A stretch of 6,392 nt of DNA, taken from positions 1-6,392 of the forward strand of contig JAUVCJ010000143.1 of NCBI GenBank assembly GCA_030595765.1, given 5' to 3'. A model generated the notes under the pieces. That model did not search any database. It was not told the origin of the DNA and was given only the letters and a program-made list of their open reading frames with translations. The DNA is from Thermoplasmatota archaeon (lineage in GTDB: Archaea > Thermoplasmatota > Thermoplasmata > GCA-020350865 > JAUVCJ01). The translations under genes were made by a program, and so were the position numbers. Of the stretch, positions 5,747 through 6,392 are shown piece by piece (positions within the stretch are counted from its first letter, which is position 1; each line of letters begins with the position of its first letter).

Positions 5747-6139
5747 ATGCACATGGAATTGATGGAGCTTCTAATATATCTGGGACTGATGTTCCTGATG
5801 GGACTTTGGTTGCATGTTGCTATTTTTCTGCTTACAGGGGATAACGAGACCGAGCTGGACTACCTGATAAGACTTTTCGTGGTGGCCTTCGTAGCAATAA
5901 TAATCGCACCCTTGCTGGCCTGGGCATTCCTTCTGGTTGGTGTGACCGAAATAGCTCCGATAGCCATGTTCCTCATACTTCTCTACACCGTCAAGATAAT
6001 CCTAATTCCCGCCTTGACAGTGGTTGAGGAATGGGAAAAATCAATATGGATATCATTTCTGGCCCTATTGTTCTTTTACGGGTTTATGACACTTATCAAG
6101 CTAACCCTAGGCAAGGATTTCTCGCTGTATCCGACCTAG
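5747..6139 (+). CDS. Small four-helix integral membrane protein, function unknown
   Basis: The 130-residue product is almost wholly hydrophobic, with predicted membrane helices at about residues 8-29, 39-63, 69-92 and 99-119. Short polar connections include GDNETELD after helix 1 and EEWEKS before helix 4, with Lys117 and KDF near the end. No catalytic motif, cysteine pair or signal peptide is recognised, and I cannot name a family. The first ATG at 5747 suits a nearly leaderless transcript from the TATA-like box at 5711-5721. A second in-frame ATG at 5753 has a weak AGGG motif 6 nt before it and would remove two residues. The gene stands alone, with its own promoter and a terminator-like hairpin downstream, so its neighbours give no functional hint. 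Hydrophobicity and a clean open frame support it as a real gene. Confidence 0.75.
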   Translation: MHMELMELLIYLGLMFLMGLWLHVAIFLLTGDNETELDYLIRLFVVAFVAIIIAPLLAWAFLLVGVTEIAPIAMFLILLYTVKIILIPALTVVEEWEKSIWISFLALLFFYGFMTLIKLTLGKDFSLYPT

Positions 6140-6162
6140 GCAATGTCCCATAGTACCTGTGC

Positions 6163-6178
6163 AGGGGATAGCCCCTTT
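6163..6178 (+). terminator. Hairpin with short T run after the membrane protein gene
   Basis: AGGGG-atag-CCCCT forms a 5-bp G/C-rich stem with a 4-nt loop, directly followed by more T residues. It lies 24 nt after the stop of the small membrane protein gene. Archaeal termination depends mainly on T runs, and stronger ones follow at 6204-6209. Confidence 0.4.
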
Positions 6179-6203
6179 ATTGTCAATATATCCAACATCC
6201 AAG

Positions 6204-6232
6204 TTTTTTAATTGAAAGGCAACATATTTTTT
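6204..6232 (+). terminator. Paired T6 runs, likely archaeal termination region
   Basis: Two TTTTTT runs occur at 6204-6209 and 6227-6232 between the membrane protein gene and the peroxiredoxin gene. Intrinsic termination in archaea typically occurs at such U-rich stretches without a hairpin. Both precede the predicted promoter of the next gene. Confidence 0.45.
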
Positions 6233-6254
6233 CATAATATCCGCTCTGCGCAAA

Positions 6255-6264
6255 TGATATACAC
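6255..6264 (+). promoter_or_regulatory. Predicted TATA-like box for the peroxiredoxin gene
   Basis: TGATATACAC lies about 33 bp before the AAGGAGG Shine-Dalgarno motif. Transcription would begin near 6285, giving a leader of roughly 20 nt. The match to the TATA consensus is moderate. Confidence 0.35.
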
Positions 6265-6304
6265 TTCAATGCTGTTGTCGCTTCTGTAACAAGGAGGCAT
6301 ATAT

Positions 6305-6392
6305 TTGGTAATGGTAGGCGAGATAACACCGGATTTCAAGCTGGAATCGACGGATGCTGGAGAGATAGAGCTTTCAAGGTATATCGGCAGTT
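6305..6392 (+). CDS. Peroxiredoxin (AhpC/TSA, Bcp-like), N-terminal fragment
   Basis: The visible 29 codons read as the typical peroxiredoxin N-terminus, with VGEITPDFKLESTDAGEIEL followed by SRYIGS. This matches the family pattern V-G-x-x-A/T-P-D-F-x-L and the conserved segment before the first beta strand. These enzymes reduce peroxides in the cytosol through a peroxidatic cysteine, which would lie around residue 45-50 and beyond the window edge. TTG at 6305 is preferred because a strong AAGGAGG (6291-6297) sits 7 nt before it, and the four residues it adds before the VGE glycine match the usual spacing. ATG at 6311 is the alternative, but its spacing is 13 nt. The gene is complete at its 5' end and cut at the right edge. 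Thiol subclass cannot be decided. Confidence 0.8.
   Translation, partial: MVMVGEITPDFKLESTDAGEIELSRYIGS

Overview
The window looks archaeal, most plausibly euryarchaeal and perhaps Thermoplasmata-like; the lineage is inferred. Supporting signs are A/T-rich TATA-like boxes about 25-30 bp before likely transcript starts, two genes whose box spacing suggests leaderless or nearly leaderless mRNAs, T-run terminators, a RadA/KaiC-type ATPase fold fused to TPRs, and a mixture of Shine-Dalgarno-led and SD-less starts. No tRNA, rRNA, CRISPR array or insertion sequence is visible.

Layout. (1) Positions 1-1243, minus strand: a broken gene of the AlbA_2 / RecG-like GHKL-ATPase family. It has one frameshift after the third codon and another just before the last ATP-binding motif, and its 3' end is a 12-bp tandem repeat that runs off the window. 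(2) Positions 1244-1527: a divergent intergenic region with TATA boxes facing both ways. (3) Positions 1528-2160, plus strand: a thymidylate kinase (tmk) whose P-loop lysine is replaced by serine. (4) Positions 2161-2590: a 430-bp regulatory region. In order it holds four contiguous 30-bp imperfect tandem repeats, a strong TATA box, a triple half-site palindrome at the predicted transcription start, and a long leader with TGGA-type low-complexity sequence and a possible 50-codon small ORF overlapping the next gene. (5) Positions 2591-5599: a 1002-residue protein joining a duplicated N-terminal module, a RadA/KaiC-like domain with degenerate Walker A and B motifs, a helix-hairpin-helix domain and about nine TPRs. 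(6) Positions 5747-6139: a small four-helix membrane protein of unknown function. (7) Positions 6305-6392: the start of a peroxiredoxin, cut by the window edge.

The genes do not form an obvious pathway. Each plus-strand gene has its own TATA-like box, so most are probably transcribed singly. The most unusual locus is the 1002-residue protein with its elaborate upstream region. Its degenerate ATPase core, HhH domain and TPR arrays suggest a regulated scaffold or sensor rather than a recombinase, but this is inference; no function is established by the sequence.
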